Assembly (NCBI GenBank): GCA_018662305.1 | Contig: JABJGI010000057.1 | Location: 1-47,643, forward strand | Reading direction: 5' to 3' | DNA: 47,643 nt | Source: Porticoccaceae bacterium | Lineage (GTDB): Bacteria > Pseudomonadota > Gammaproteobacteria > Pseudomonadales > GM7GCV1 | In this document: positions 30,503 to 40,520 of the stretch, in pieces | Position numbering within the stretch: the stretch's first letter is position 1 | Layout: each line of letters begins with the position of its first letter | Made by a program: the position numbers and the translations under genes | The notes under the pieces: generated by a model | Told to the model about the DNA's origin: nothing | The model's database searches: none | Seen by the model: only the letters and a program-made list of their open reading frames with translations

Positions 30503-30955
30503 CTAGTTGGCGCGCTGTTTATAGTCTCTATGGCAACCACCGCAATTAGTGCCGCCGAATTGGCGTGGATCGTAGTCGTCCATATCGCCTGAGTCCGCTA
30601 ATGCCTGTGCGGCATCTCTTAGAACCATGGCTTTTTCGCCGAAATCTTCAAAGTCTTCCCAAATTGATGGGAGCGCAAGAGAATTTTCAGGGATGTTATC
30701 TTGGATCTGGAAACCATCTGTGATCATTTCTGAAAGGTAAGCGATCTCTGCAGCAGCTTCCTGAAATGCGGCTTGGTCTCCTGCGGCTTTGGCAGCAGGG
30801 AGCCTGGAAGCTTTATAGGAGATTACGCGAAAAAGGCTGTCTCTGTAGACATACTCTTGCTCTTCCGGAGAAACTTGTCCCTGTGCATGCACTAAGCCTA
30901 GTGTCATTGTTAATGCAATGGCACCGGTGAGCACTAATTTAAAAATATTCTTCAT
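30503..30955 (-). CDS. Cytochrome c' family protein
   Basis: Signal peptide and single C-terminal haem site CGGCHRDYKQR. Confidence 0.87.
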   Translation of the reverse strand: MKNIFKLVLTGAIALTMTLGLVHAQGQVSPEEQEYVYRDSLFRVISYKASRLPAAKAAGDQAAFQEAAAEIAYLSEMITDGFQIQDNIPENSLALPSIWEDFEDFGEKAMVLRDAAQALADSGDMDDYDPRQFGGTNCGGCHRDYKQRAN

Positions 30956-31086
30956 GTCGGATTCCTTTAGTCTGAATGTCAGGATTCAAGAAAAAACTTT
31001 CGCCCCGTTCTCGCACTCAAAGTGCGACAGCTGAAAAAGATACGCTGATCAGCTGCTGGTTGAAAGCAGTTAATCAATATTTACAT

Positions 31087-31512
31087 TTAACTGACTGGTT
31101 TGAGCGGCTGAAGGAAGCGGTGAATAGTTATGCCCGCGACCATGCTGAGCACGAAGAGAATGGTATTGGGTTCCAGATAAATTAATGCTGTTAATGCGGG
31201 GCCAGGGCAATAGCCAAATAAGCCCCATCCTATTCCGAATATAGCGGAGCCAGAGAGGAGTTTCCTGTCGATAACCTGGTTGTTTGGCAGATCAATGGGA
31301 CATTCGATAAAACTGAATTTTCGATTACGCATAAGCCTAAATGAAAAGATGCTGACCGCCAGAGCCCCTGCCATTACAAAAGCTAGGTCGTAGTCCCAAT
31401 CGCCAAATATATCCAGAAACCCAAGTACTTTATGTGTATCGGTCATACCGGAATAGGCTAGGCCGAAACCAAATAGCACTCCCGCGAGCAAAGCTGAAAG
31501 GTGGTGTTTCAA
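31087..31512 (-). CDS. YeeE/YedE family half-transporter (PmpB-like)
   Basis: LSALLAGVLFGFGLAYSGMTDTHKVLGFLDIFGDWD...FGIGWGLFGYCPGPALTAL; TTG start at 31512 overlapping the upstream TGA. Confidence 0.82.
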   Translation of the reverse strand: MKHHLSALLAGVLFGFGLAYSGMTDTHKVLGFLDIFGDWDYDLAFVMAGALAVSIFSFRLMRNRKFSFIECPIDLPNNQVIDRKLLSGSAIFGIGWGLFGYCPGPALTALIYLEPNTILFVLSMVAGITIHRFLQPLKPVS

Positions 31513-31934
31513 ATAACAGCTCCAATCATTTTGATAAGGGCGACTGTCGTCATGCCAGAGGCAATGAAGCAAAGTGTTGCTGCAATCGAACGTTTCGAAA
31601 GCCGCGCGATGCCGCAAATGCCATGGCCGCTAGTGCAACCTGAACCCAACCGAACTCCGTAGCCCACAATTAGGCCTCCTGCAATGGCTAACCAGGGGCT
31701 ATTAATTGCGAGTTCTGGAGAGGGCTTGCCGGTAAATAGATGGCAGAGGAAGCCCCCGAACAAGAGACCCCCGAGAAATAGAATCCGCCATAATCTGTCG
31801 CCGCTGTTGAATAGGGCTCCATTTAGAATGCCGCTAATTCCGGCGATTCGGCCGGAGAGTAAAATCAAGATGCTCGCCGAAACACCAATAATTAACCCAC
31901 CGATTAAAGCTTGTATCAAGGACTCATCAAGCAT
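31509..31934 (-). CDS. YeeE/YedE family half-transporter (PmpA-like)
   Basis: LIGGLIIGVSASILILLSGRIAGISGILNG...VGYGVRLGSGCTSGHGICGIARLSKRS. Confidence 0.85.
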   Translation of the reverse strand: MLDESLIQALIGGLIIGVSASILILLSGRIAGISGILNGALFNSGDRLWRILFLGGLLFGGFLCHLFTGKPSPELAINSPWLAIAGGLIVGYGVRLGSGCTSGHGICGIARLSKRSIAATLCFIASGMTTVALIKMIGAVI

Positions 31935-33600
31935 TCGAAGCGCTCAAAAGTTCTTTCGCGTTCTCTCTCGATTTCTCAGAAATTTTCGCTCCGCCGAGCA
32001 TCCGGGCAACCTCATCTATTCGCTGAGCCTGATCGAGTGTTTCGATGAGGCTTTGAGCAGAATCTTCGGAAGTCTGTTTACTTACACGAAGTTGCTGGTC
32101 GGCTTTGCTGGCAACCTGCGCCAGATGGGTGATACAGATGACCTGTGCCCGGGTTCCTAATTCGAGCAGAAGATTGCCGACAGTGTCCGCCGTAGCTCCA
32201 CCTATGCCCACGTCCACTTCATCAAATATTAGAGAAGGAGTTTGTCCTCCTTGCGCGGTGACTACCTGAATCGCAAGGCTAATTCTTGAGAGCTCACCGC
32301 CAGAGGCGATCTTCGAAATTGAGCCATAACTTTGTCCGGGGTTAGTGCGCACCAGAAGTTCAATTCGATCTGAGCCCCAAGCGGATTTCATTTCATCTAC
32401 ATCGAACTCTAAGTTGAAGAGAATTTCAGCGCCCTTCATCGAAAGGGAGTCAAAATGGGAATTGACTTCAGAAACCAATTTTTTGGCGGCTTTTTGGCGG
32501 CTTTTACTCAGTTTTTCCGCGATGTTCTTGTAGTCATCCAGGCTACTTTGCTCAGCCTTTCGGGCTTCTTCAAGTGCAGTTTCTGGATCAGATAGAGCAG
32601 TAAGTTCTTGCTGCAGCGAGTCGGTATATTCCGCCAGTTCTTCTGGTGATTTGCCGTATTTACGCGACATGTGAAATATCTGACTCACTCTATCCTCAAC
32701 CATAGCCAAGCGTTCTGGATCCAGTTCAGTACTCGATGTTTCTCTACGGATGGAAGCAGTGGCCTCCTCAATCTGAATGCTGGCTGACTTTAAGAGTTCC
32801 CTCGCCTCAAGTGTGGCATCAGTTTGAAGGGGCAGTTGGTCTGCGAGATTAAGGCTCTGTTGAAGCAGGTCTTGTAAGTTTGTCTTGTCTTGCTCTTCTA
32901 GGAGTTCGAGCAGCGCTCCAAGTGTCTTTAAAATAGATTCGGCATTTGCCAGCTGCTTTTGTTCCTGTTCCAGCTTGGTGTACTCGTTTTCTTGGATATG
33001 GAGTTTGCTAAGCTCTTCCACCTGAAAGCTGAGGAGTTCCAGTCGTTCGCGGCTTTCCGAAGACTGTGATTCAAGTTTTTCTACCAGTACGGACGCTTGT
33101 TTCCAGTTTGCAAAACTTTCCTGAACACTCTCCAGCAGATCTGGATGATCGGCGTATTGGTCAAGCAATTGTCTATGATGAATCGGTCTCGTTAATGCCT
33201 GATGCTCGTGCTGGCTATGAATGCTGATCAACATTTCTGCCAAGTCTCTCAATTGATTCAGAGTGACCAAGTGACCATTGATCCAGGCAGAGGACTTACC
33301 GCTTGCGCTAATTGACCTGCGCAAAAGGCATTCTCCGTCGGCATCCAGCTCATGATCTGCCAGCCAAGCGTTTGCCTCAGCGCTGCCTTCGATATCGAAT
33401 TGGGCAAAGACTTCAGCTCTATCAGCGCCTTTGCGTATTCGACTGTAGTCAGCCCTGTCTCCCAGAGTCAGAGAAAGCGCGTCCAGAAGAATTGATTTGC
33501 CTGCGCCGGTTTCGCCAGTAATAGCTGTCATGCCGGGCTCTAGGCTTAGCTCGAGATGGTCGACTAAAGTGAAATTTCTGACGTTGAGGTTAACTAACAT
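31927..33600 (-). CDS. recN: DNA repair protein RecN
   Basis: MLVNLNVRNFTLVDHLELSLEPGMTAITGETGAGKSILLDALSLTLGDRAD; SGGELSRISLAIQVV; FDEVDVGIGGATADTVG. Confidence 0.97.
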   Translation of the reverse strand: MLVNLNVRNFTLVDHLELSLEPGMTAITGETGAGKSILLDALSLTLGDRADYSRIRKGADRAEVFAQFDIEGSAEANAWLADHELDADGECLLRRSISASGKSSAWINGHLVTLNQLRDLAEMLISIHSQHEHQALTRPIHHRQLLDQYADHPDLLESVQESFANWKQASVLVEKLESQSSESRERLELLSFQVEELSKLHIQENEYTKLEQEQKQLANAESILKTLGALLELLEEQDKTNLQDLLQQSLNLADQLPLQTDATLEARELLKSASIQIEEATASIRRETSSTELDPERLAMVEDRVSQIFHMSRKYGKSPEELAEYTDSLQQELTALSDPETALEEARKAEQSSLDDYKNIAEKLSKSRQKAAKKLVSEVNSHFDSLSMKGAEILFNLEFDVDEMKSAWGSDRIELLVRTNPGQSYGSISKIASGGELSRISLAIQVVTAQGGQTPSLIFDEVDVGIGGATADTVGNLLLELGTRAQVICITHLAQVASKADQQLRVSKQTSEDSAQSLIETLDQAQRIDEVARMLGGAKISEKSRENAKELLSASNA

Positions 33601-33687
33601 GAGCTGATTACGATTGGATTAGCGAATTGATTGTAATGACTCTGATCAGCTTGAAAAAGATAAAGCTGAAATTCTCTGAAAAATTGC

Positions 33688-33715
33688 CTTGAAGCTGTGG
33701 CGTGCATCCCCATAT
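33688..33715 (+). promoter_or_regulatory. Sigma-32 heat-shock promoter of grpE
   Basis: CTTGAAG (33688-33694), 13-nt spacer, CCCCATAT (33708-33715), near-consensus. Confidence 0.85.
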
Positions 33716-33752
33716 AAGTCGGCAGAAAAACCATACAGGCAGGAGACTAACC

Positions 33753-34358
33753 TTGTCCGCAAATGACGAGCCTCAGACTAAAGAGACTGAGCAAAAAGAA
33801 TCCGGAGTCTCTTCGGAGAAAGAAACCCCTAACCAGAGCACAGAAGAATCTGTCAGCGCAGCCTCAGAGCCTGAGGAACTGATACCGGAGCAAACGACTG
33901 AGCAGCAAATGGAAGAATTACAGGAAAAGCTCAGGCAGGCAGAAGAAGATGTTCTTAGAGTGAAAGCGCAGGAGCAGAATAGTTTGCGACGTGCCGCTCT
34001 CGATGTAGAGAAAGCTCGCAAATTTGCTCTGGAAAGCTTTGTTAAGGAGTTGCTGCCAGTAGTGGACAATCTCGAGCGAGCCTTGGCTAGCGCAGATTCA
34101 GACCAGGAAAATACTGAGGCTGTTGTTGAGGGAGTTGAACTGACACTGAAATCTCTGCTTTCAGCGCTTGAGAAAAATAATGTGCAACCACTGGATCCAG
34201 CCGGTGAGCCTTTCAACCCAGAACAGCATCAGGCAATGGCCAGTGTTGAAAACGCAGAGGTAGAGGCCAATACGGTAGTAGAGGTTTTTCAAAAGGGCTA
34301 TGAATTGAATGGGCGATTGATTCGACCAGCCATGGTAGTTGTAAGTAAAACCGGTTGA
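33753..34358 (+). CDS. grpE: Nucleotide exchange factor GrpE
   Basis: [76 protein letters not shown] start at 33753 with AGGAG upstream. Confidence 0.93.
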   Translation: MSANDEPQTKETEQKESGVSSEKETPNQSTEESVSAASEPEELIPEQTTEQQMEELQEKLRQAEEDVLRVKAQEQNSLRRAALDVEKARKFALESFVKELLPVVDNLERALASADSDQENTEAVVEGVELTLKSLLSALEKNNVQPLDPAGEPFNPEQHQAMASVENAEVEANTVVEVFQKGYELNGRLIRPAMVVVSKTG

Positions 34359-34385
34359 GCCATTGCAGAAAGCTTAATCGAACAA

Positions 34386-34415
34386 CTTGAAATCGGCGAT
34401 CTCAGCCAAATATAT
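34386..34415 (+). promoter_or_regulatory. Possible degenerate sigma-32-like promoter of dnaK
   Basis: CTTGAAA (34386-34392), 13-nt spacer, CCAAATAT (34406-34413). Confidence 0.5.
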
Positions 34416-34471
34416 AAAACAATTCGGCAAGCAATGCCTTGCCAAGACTAAATATAGGTTTGGAGTAAACA

Positions 34472-36409
34472 ATGGGTAAAATTATAGGTATTGACCTCGG
34501 AACAACTAATTCTTGTGTCGCATTTCGCGATGGTGAGAAAGTTCGAGTCATTGAAAATTCCGAGGGCGATCGAACCACGCCCTCCATCGTCGCATTTACC
34601 GATGATAGCGAAATCTTAGTCGGGCAGGCAGCCAAGCGGCAGGCCGTTACTAATCCCGCAAACACCTTACATGCCGTAAAACGTCTGATCGGTCGCCGAT
34701 TTGACGATTCCATCGTGCAAAAAGACATCGGCATGGTTCCCTACAAGATCGTTAAGGCGGAAAACGGGGATGCTTGGGTTGAAGCGAAGGGTGAGAAAAA
34801 GGCGCCACCGCAAATTTCAGCTGAAGTGCTGAAGAAAATGAAGAAAACCGCTGAAGATTACCTCGGAGAAGATATTACCGAGGCAGTTATTACCGTGCCG
34901 GCTTACTTCAATGATTCTCAGCGTCAGGCAACTAAAGACGCAGGCAAGATTGCTGGTCTGGATGTTAAGCGAATCATCAACGAGCCAACCGCTGCTGCCT
35001 TAGCCTATGGCTTGGACAAGAAAGAGGGTACTGACAGCACAATCGTTGTTTACGACCTCGGTGGTGGCACATTCGATGTATCAGTAATTGAGATTGCTGA
35101 TGTCGACGGTGAAAAACAATTTGAAGTGTTAGCGACAAACGGCGACACCTTCCTCGGCGGTGAAGATTTCGATCTTCGCGTGATCGAATACCTCGCTGAT
35201 TCTTTCAAGAAAGATAGTGGTATGGATCTCACAGGCGATCCGCTTGCGATGCAGCGACTGAAAGAAGCTGCAGAGAAAGCCAAGATTGAGCTTTCTTCTA
35301 GTCAGCAAACTGAGATTAACCTGCCTTATATCACAGCAGATTCCTCCGGACCGAAGCACTTGGTTGTGAAATTGACTCGCGCCAAGCTCGAATCTCTGGT
35401 TGAAGACCTTGTTGCTCGTTCACTTGAGCCCTGTAAAACAGCGCTAGCAGATGCGGGTATGTCCGCGTCTGAAATTGATGAGGTTATTCTGGTCGGTGGT
35501 CAGATTCGCATGCCGCTGGTGCAGGAAAAAGTAACGGATTTCTTCGGCAAAGAACCGCGCAAGGATGTTAATCCTGATGAGGCTGTAGCTATGGGTGCTG
35601 CGCTTCAGGGTGCGGTCTTGGCTGGTGATGTTACAGACGTTTTGCTTCTCGACGTGACCCCTTTAAGCCTCGGCATCGAGACTATGGGTGGTATCGCTAC
35701 AGCGCTCATTGAGAAAAATACGACTATCCCAACCAAAAAGTCGCAGACTTTCTCTACAGCAGAAGACAATCAAACCGCTGTGACCATTCACGTGGTTCAG
35801 GGTGAGCGAAAGCAGGCTGCCGCGAATAAATCTTTGGGTCGATTTGACCTGGCTGATATTCCACCCGCACCACGTGGTATGCCCCAGATTGAAGTGACCT
35901 TTGATATTGATGCCAACGGTATTCTCAATGTATCGGCTAAAGATCAGGCTACCGGTAAAGAGCAATCCATTGTGATCAAGGCTTCAAGTGGCCTTTCAGA
36001 TGATGAAATTGATGCCATGGTGAGCGAAGCTGAAAGTCATGCGGATGAAGACGCTAAGTTTGAAGAGCTGGTTCAAGCCCGTAACGGCGCTGAAGGTTTG
36101 GCTCATGCGACTCGCAAAACTCTGGTAGAAGCAGAGGATAAGGTTGAGGAGCAAGAAAAAGCTGATATTGAAGCTGCCATTGATGAAGTTGAAGAAGCTT
36201 GCAAGGGTAACGACAAGGAAGCGATTGATGCAGCGGTTGAAAAACTTACCACGGTGTCAAGCTCACTGGCTCAGAAGCTGTATGCGGATCAACAGGCAGG
36301 AACAGGGGCTCCAGGGCCAGAAGATGGTCCAGTTGATGCCGACGATGATGTTGTTGACGCCGAATTTGAAGACGTCAGCGAAGAAGTTAGCGAAGACGAC
36401 AGCAAATAG
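34472..36409 (+). CDS. dnaK: Chaperone DnaK (Hsp70)
   Basis: [72 protein letters not shown]. Confidence 0.98.
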   Translation: MGKIIGIDLGTTNSCVAFRDGEKVRVIENSEGDRTTPSIVAFTDDSEILVGQAAKRQAVTNPANTLHAVKRLIGRRFDDSIVQKDIGMVPYKIVKAENGDAWVEAKGEKKAPPQISAEVLKKMKKTAEDYLGEDITEAVITVPAYFNDSQRQATKDAGKIAGLDVKRIINEPTAAALAYGLDKKEGTDSTIVVYDLGGGTFDVSVIEIADVDGEKQFEVLATNGDTFLGGEDFDLRVIEYLADSFKKDSGMDLTGDPLAMQRLKEAAEKAKIELSSSQQTEINLPYITADSSGPKHLVVKLTRAKLESLVEDLVARSLEPCKTALADAGMSASEIDEVILVGGQIRMPLVQEKVTDFFGKEPRKDVNPDEAVAMGAALQGAVLAGDVTDVLLLDVTPLSLGIETMGGIATALIEKNTTIPTKKSQTFSTAEDNQTAVTIHVVQGERKQAAANKSLGRFDLADIPPAPRGMPQIEVTFDIDANGILNVSAKDQATGKEQSIVIKASSGLSDDEIDAMVSEAESHADEDAKFEELVQARNGAEGLAHATRKTLVEAEDKVEEQEKADIEAAIDEVEEACKGNDKEAIDAAVEKLTTVSSSLAQKLYADQQAGTGAPGPEDGPVDADDDVVDAEFEDVSEEVSEDDSK

Positions 36410-36423
36410 CATCGAGCTTTAAA

Positions 36424-36472
36424 AGCTAGAAAATGCGCGGAGCTCTAATGCTCCGCGCTCTTCGTTCTAGCT
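36424..36472 (+). other. Two-tier hairpin in dnaK-dnaJ intergenic region
   Basis: Inner 9-bp stem gcgcggagc/gctccgcgc (36435-36458) inside outer 8-bp stem agctagaa/ttctagct (36424-36431 and 36465-36472). Confidence 0.75.
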
Positions 36473-36500
36473 CTTCGTTATAAAAAAGTGAGGAAGTAGA

Positions 36501-37619
36501 TTGGCAGCAAAAACAGATTACTATGAAACGCTCGGTGTTGACCGAGGAGCGGATGCCGCTGCCATAAAAAAGGCCTATAGGCGAATCGCCATGAAATATC
36601 ATCCGGATCGAAATCCGGACGATCCCAAGGCTGAAGATAAATTTAAGGAAGCATCAGAAGCCTACGAAATTCTCTCCGATCAGGAAAAGAGAGAAGCCTA
36701 TGATCGATTTGGGCACGCTGGAGTCGATCCACAAGGCATGGGCGGTGGACAAGGCTTTTCTGGTGGCTTCTCAGATATATTCGGAGATGTTTTTGGTGAT
36801 GTCTTTGGCGGAGGCGGATCTCGCAGAGCATCACGCGGTTCGGATCTTCAATATACCCTTGAATTAAGCCTCGAACAGGCGGTTAAGGGCACGACTGCAA
36901 AAATCACTATTCCAACTAATGTTGGCTGTGATACCTGTGATGGAAGTGGCGCTAAACCCGGCACGAGTGCTAGTACTTGCGCCACTTGTAATGGACAGGG
37001 TCAGGTGCGTATGCAGCAGGGTTTTTTCTCTGTTCAACAAGCTTGCCCCAGTTGTCGAGGTAACGGCAAAACCATCGATGAACCTTGTAGTAAGTGTCGT
37101 GGTCAGGGGGTTGTTCGAGAACGCAAGACCTTGTCGGTGAAAGTACCAGCGGGTGTGGACACTGGTGATCGCGTTCGCCTATCCGGTGAGGGCGAAGCTG
37201 GACCTGGCGGAATACCACCGGGCGACCTGTACGTGCAAATGTCGGTCAAGAGCCATCCGCTATTTGAACGACGCGATGCCGATTTGTATTGCGAAATCCC
37301 CATTTCCTTTGTCGACGCAGCTTTAGGTGCAGAGATCGAGGTTCCTACTCTCACGGGTAAGGTGAAGCTAAAGATTCCCTCAGAAACTCAGACAGGCAAG
37401 CTGTTCAGGTTGAGAGGGAAGGGAATTCAACCAGTTAGAACTTCCCGCACCGGTGATTTAATTTGTCGTGTGATTGTAGAGACCCCCGTCAAGCTCAATG
37501 GCGAACAGAAAGAGCTAATGGAAAAGCTGAGGGAGTCTTTAGGAGAGTCAAAACACGCTCCACAGAGCCACCGGTGGTTTAGTGGGGTGAAGAAGTTTTT
37601 TGACGACCTCTCTGGCTAA
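36501..37619 (+). CDS. dnaJ: Chaperone DnaJ (Hsp40)
   Basis: J domain [36 protein letters not shown]; four CxxCxG zinc repeats; TTG start. Confidence 0.97.
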   Translation: MAAKTDYYETLGVDRGADAAAIKKAYRRIAMKYHPDRNPDDPKAEDKFKEASEAYEILSDQEKREAYDRFGHAGVDPQGMGGGQGFSGGFSDIFGDVFGDVFGGGGSRRASRGSDLQYTLELSLEQAVKGTTAKITIPTNVGCDTCDGSGAKPGTSASTCATCNGQGQVRMQQGFFSVQQACPSCRGNGKTIDEPCSKCRGQGVVRERKTLSVKVPAGVDTGDRVRLSGEGEAGPGGIPPGDLYVQMSVKSHPLFERRDADLYCEIPISFVDAALGAEIEVPTLTGKVKLKIPSETQTGKLFRLRGKGIQPVRTSRTGDLICRVIVETPVKLNGEQKELMEKLRESLGESKHAPQSHRWFSGVKKFFDDLSG

Positions 37620-37683
37620 GGGCAGACTAGCCCCCTCTAACTAAGTTAGACATTTATTCATCCACTCTAGGTTGGAGTTATCC

Positions 37684-38487
37684 ATGTTGAGAATTGCCAT
37701 CGCGGGAGCGGCCGGAAGAATGGGCCGCACGTTGACCGAGACTGTTCAGCAAAATGAAGGCTGCCTTTTGGTTGCAGCCACCGATCGTGCCGGTAGTTCA
37801 GTGATTGGCGCTGATGCTGGTGAGCTGGCCGGACTAGGTCCACTTGGCATTGAGGTTAAAGCATCTTTACCCGCCGAAGCGGATCAGTTTGATCTCCTTA
37901 TCGATTTCACTACACCCGAAAATACTCTTAGCAATCTAGCCCACTGTGCCGAGCTGGGTGTGCCCATGGTTGTCGGAACAACTGGATTAAGCGCAGAGCA
38001 AACTGACCAATTGAAAAGCTATGCTGAAACAATTCCGCTGTGCTTTGCAGCAAATTACAGCACCGGAGTTACTCTTTGCCTGCAGTTGGCTCAGCAAGCA
38101 GCAAAGGTATTGGCAGAAGACTCTGATATCGAAATTACTGAGGCACATCACCGCCATAAAGTGGATGCGCCGTCTGGAACAGCGCTGGCTTTGGGTAATG
38201 CGATTGCCGAATCCTTAGGCCAAAGTTCTGAAGAAAGCTTTGTGCTGTCGCGCGAAGGCATTACCGGCGCTCGTGAAAAGGGAAAAATCGGCTTTTCTGT
38301 AATTCGAGGCGGCGACATCGTAGGTGATCACAGCGTCATTTTTGCAGCGGACGGAGAGCGAGTAGAAATCACGCACAAAGCCTCCAGTCGAATGTCATTC
38401 GCACGAGGTGCGGTTCGCGCTGCACAATGGCTATCAGACCAACCCGTTGGCCTCTATGACATGAGGGATGTGCTGGGGTTGAGCTAG
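37684..38487 (+). CDS. dapB: 4-hydroxy-tetrahydrodipicolinate reductase
   Basis: [44 protein letters not shown] 37684 preferred over TTG 37672. Confidence 0.96.
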   Translation: MLRIAIAGAAGRMGRTLTETVQQNEGCLLVAATDRAGSSVIGADAGELAGLGPLGIEVKASLPAEADQFDLLIDFTTPENTLSNLAHCAELGVPMVVGTTGLSAEQTDQLKSYAETIPLCFAANYSTGVTLCLQLAQQAAKVLAEDSDIEITEAHHRHKVDAPSGTALALGNAIAESLGQSSEESFVLSREGITGAREKGKIGFSVIRGGDIVGDHSVIFAADGERVEITHKASSRMSFARGAVRAAQWLSDQPVGLYDMRDVLGLS

Positions 38488-38492
38488 TCCTT

Positions 38493-39416
38493 CTAGCAGA
38501 GACTAGCCGAGCTCTCATTTAGGATTTCACAGTCGCCCTCGCTTACCAACGGCCTCTGATCAAATAGTTGCGGCGATCTTAAACTGACTTTGATGGGATG
38601 ATGATCAGAGGGCCAGACACCCTCATATCTCTTGTTTAGCCGAATAGTTTCTCCTTCCTGATGAAACCCGGAAAACAATACGTGGTCTATGGCGGGAAAG
38701 AGGTTTAGCCCTCTTTTAAAGTGGAAAGTAGGGCCATCCCGATCCGCCAGAGTTAGGCCGGCGTCTTCAAGAATATCAATGGTTTTAAACCAACTAACCG
38801 CGTTGAAGTCACCTAAAACTATGACGGGCTCTGACGACTCCATCCATGGCCCGATTCTTTCGGAAACTAGTTCTGCTGCACCGTGGCGGTTGATCTTACT
38901 ACTGTGGTCAAAATGTACGTTAACAACTCGAATACTCTTTCCTGTAGAGATGTTTAGTAACTGAACCCAGCTGGCAAACTGAGGAAAACTTTGATCCCAA
39001 GGGCGCGAGTAGATTTGGTCTGGTGTGTCGGAAAAATAGAAAAACCCCTGCTGCAGGAGCGCAAATTGTTCCCGTCGATAGAAGATAGGTTGAGTGTCGG
39101 GATAAATGGCTGGATCTCCAACAGCTCCGGCAGAGTATTGAGCAGCATTCTCTCTTAGCCACTGCAGTTGGATATTCTCTCCCTGCTCACCCCGGCCTCT
39201 CCAGGTTTCTACCTCCTGAAACCCAATAATGTCAGCATCTAACTCATTGAGTGCAGCCAGTACCGCATTTTTTCTGCCGTCCCAAGGTAATACTGGGCGA
39301 CGTTCGGAGATGTAGTGAAGGTTAAAAGAACCAACGGAAAGATCCATTGAAGTCTCTGCTTGGCCAAGGCTGCAAACCGAGTATAGGCAAAGCATTAATC
39401 CAACGAGAGGTTTCAT
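38493..39416 (-). CDS. Secreted endonuclease/exonuclease/phosphatase family protein
   Basis: Signal peptide; SVGSFNLHYIS, DIIGFQEVETW, VILGDFNAVSW, SDHHPIKVSL motifs. Confidence 0.85.
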   Translation of the reverse strand: MKPLVGLMLCLYSVCSLGQAETSMDLSVGSFNLHYISERRPVLPWDGRKNAVLAALNELDADIIGFQEVETWRGRGEQGENIQLQWLRENAAQYSAGAVGDPAIYPDTQPIFYRREQFALLQQGFFYFSDTPDQIYSRPWDQSFPQFASWVQLLNISTGKSIRVVNVHFDHSSKINRHGAAELVSERIGPWMESSEPVIVLGDFNAVSWFKTIDILEDAGLTLADRDGPTFHFKRGLNLFPAIDHVLFSGFHQEGETIRLNKRYEGVWPSDHHPIKVSLRSPQLFDQRPLVSEGDCEILNESSASLC

Positions 39417-39443
39417 GATTGGCTCACATCTTTGCTGGGTTCG

Positions 39444-40355
39444 TCAGTTAATTAGGAAAAGGTAGACCAAGGGCAACCATATTAGTGCCAGCAGCGTCCC
39501 GAATCCAAGTACGCTTGCGGTAAATTTGGGCGCAATGTTGTGTGAAGCAAGTAAAACTGCGCCGGTAACCATGGGTGGAGTCGCACTCTGAAAAACACTG
39601 GCTTGGAAAACGGAGGGAGAGATGGAAAGAAAATACCCCAGAAAGCCTATCATTGTGGGAAGCAGCAGCATCTTGATTCCTATGCCCGCCGCTAGTGGAG
39701 TGATATGACGCTGATCCACTTTGAAGCTAAATTGCATACCAATGCTCAGCATCGTCAGTGGAATTAGTGTCAGAGCCATGAGTTCTAAAACCGGTTCAAC
39801 CGGTGCGAGTGCGTCTTCGCTGAGAAATAAGGCGATTATTAGCGCGATAAAGGGTGGAAAGAGTAGTACGTTTTTAAGAATCGTTTTTATACTGAGCCCA
39901 CCAGCTCCGCTGTAGACGGCCACTACTACGGCTGCGTAGGTTGTCACAGCGATAAAGGTGCCCAGCTGGTCATACAAGGCAGCGATGGCAAGATGCTCCA
40001 GTCCAAACAGAGACTTAACCATGGGTACTCCGAGAAATCCCGTATTTCCCAGTGCACAAAGAACCAGTAATGCACCTTCTATTTCTCGGGGCCAGCGCAT
40101 CAGTCTGGAAAGGCAAAGAACGCTGAGGGCTGCGAAGAGCACGCAAAGCCAGGGAGATAGGATGGCAAAATACAGTCCGCTCTCAATATTGAGTTTGGGT
40201 ACTGAAAGGATAATTACCGCGGGGAAAATTAGCCGAATGGCCGCCAGATTTATCTGGTGAGGTATGCGCCTCAAATTTAAGCCAGTCTTTTTGATGGAAT
40301 AACCCAGGAAAAAGAAAACCAGGATGGGGGCGAGATTGATTAGCGTGTTGGGCAT
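39444..40355 (-). CDS. AEC-family (auxin efflux carrier-type) transporter
   Basis: About ten TM segments; NLAPILVFFFLGYSIKKTG, ALGNTGFLGVPMV, ATPPMVTGAVLLASH. Confidence 0.85.
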   Translation of the reverse strand: MPNTLINLAPILVFFFLGYSIKKTGLNLRRIPHQINLAAIRLIFPAVIILSVPKLNIESGLYFAILSPWLCVLFAALSVLCLSRLMRWPREIEGALLVLCALGNTGFLGVPMVKSLFGLEHLAIAALYDQLGTFIAVTTYAAVVVAVYSGAGGLSIKTILKNVLLFPPFIALIIALFLSEDALAPVEPVLELMALTLIPLTMLSIGMQFSFKVDQRHITPLAAGIGIKMLLLPTMIGFLGYFLSISPSVFQASVFQSATPPMVTGAVLLASHNIAPKFTASVLGFGTLLALIWLPLVYLFLIN

Positions 40356-40383
40356 TGCTTTATGTTGAGTCTCAAGAAATAGA

Positions 40384-40404
40384 AAACCCCGCTGTGCGGG
40401 GTTT
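40384..40404 (-). terminator. Intrinsic terminator downstream of the LysR gene
   Basis: AAACCCCGC-tgt-GCGGGGTTT; T run on the minus strand (ttttctattt). Confidence 0.75.
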
Positions 40405-40520
40405 AAGGCTGAAATTATCTAGCCGCGTCAGACCTCTATATTATCAAGCTTCTCACTTTTCTGAATAAACTTTGACTGGCGAGCATAGCTATGCAGCAAA
40501 GGTTCCGTTTATCTCTTTGG

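Noticed and set aside
33773-34216. 147-aa Ser-rich minus-strand ORF
   Set aside because: Antisense of grpE acidic coding sequence; composition artefact.
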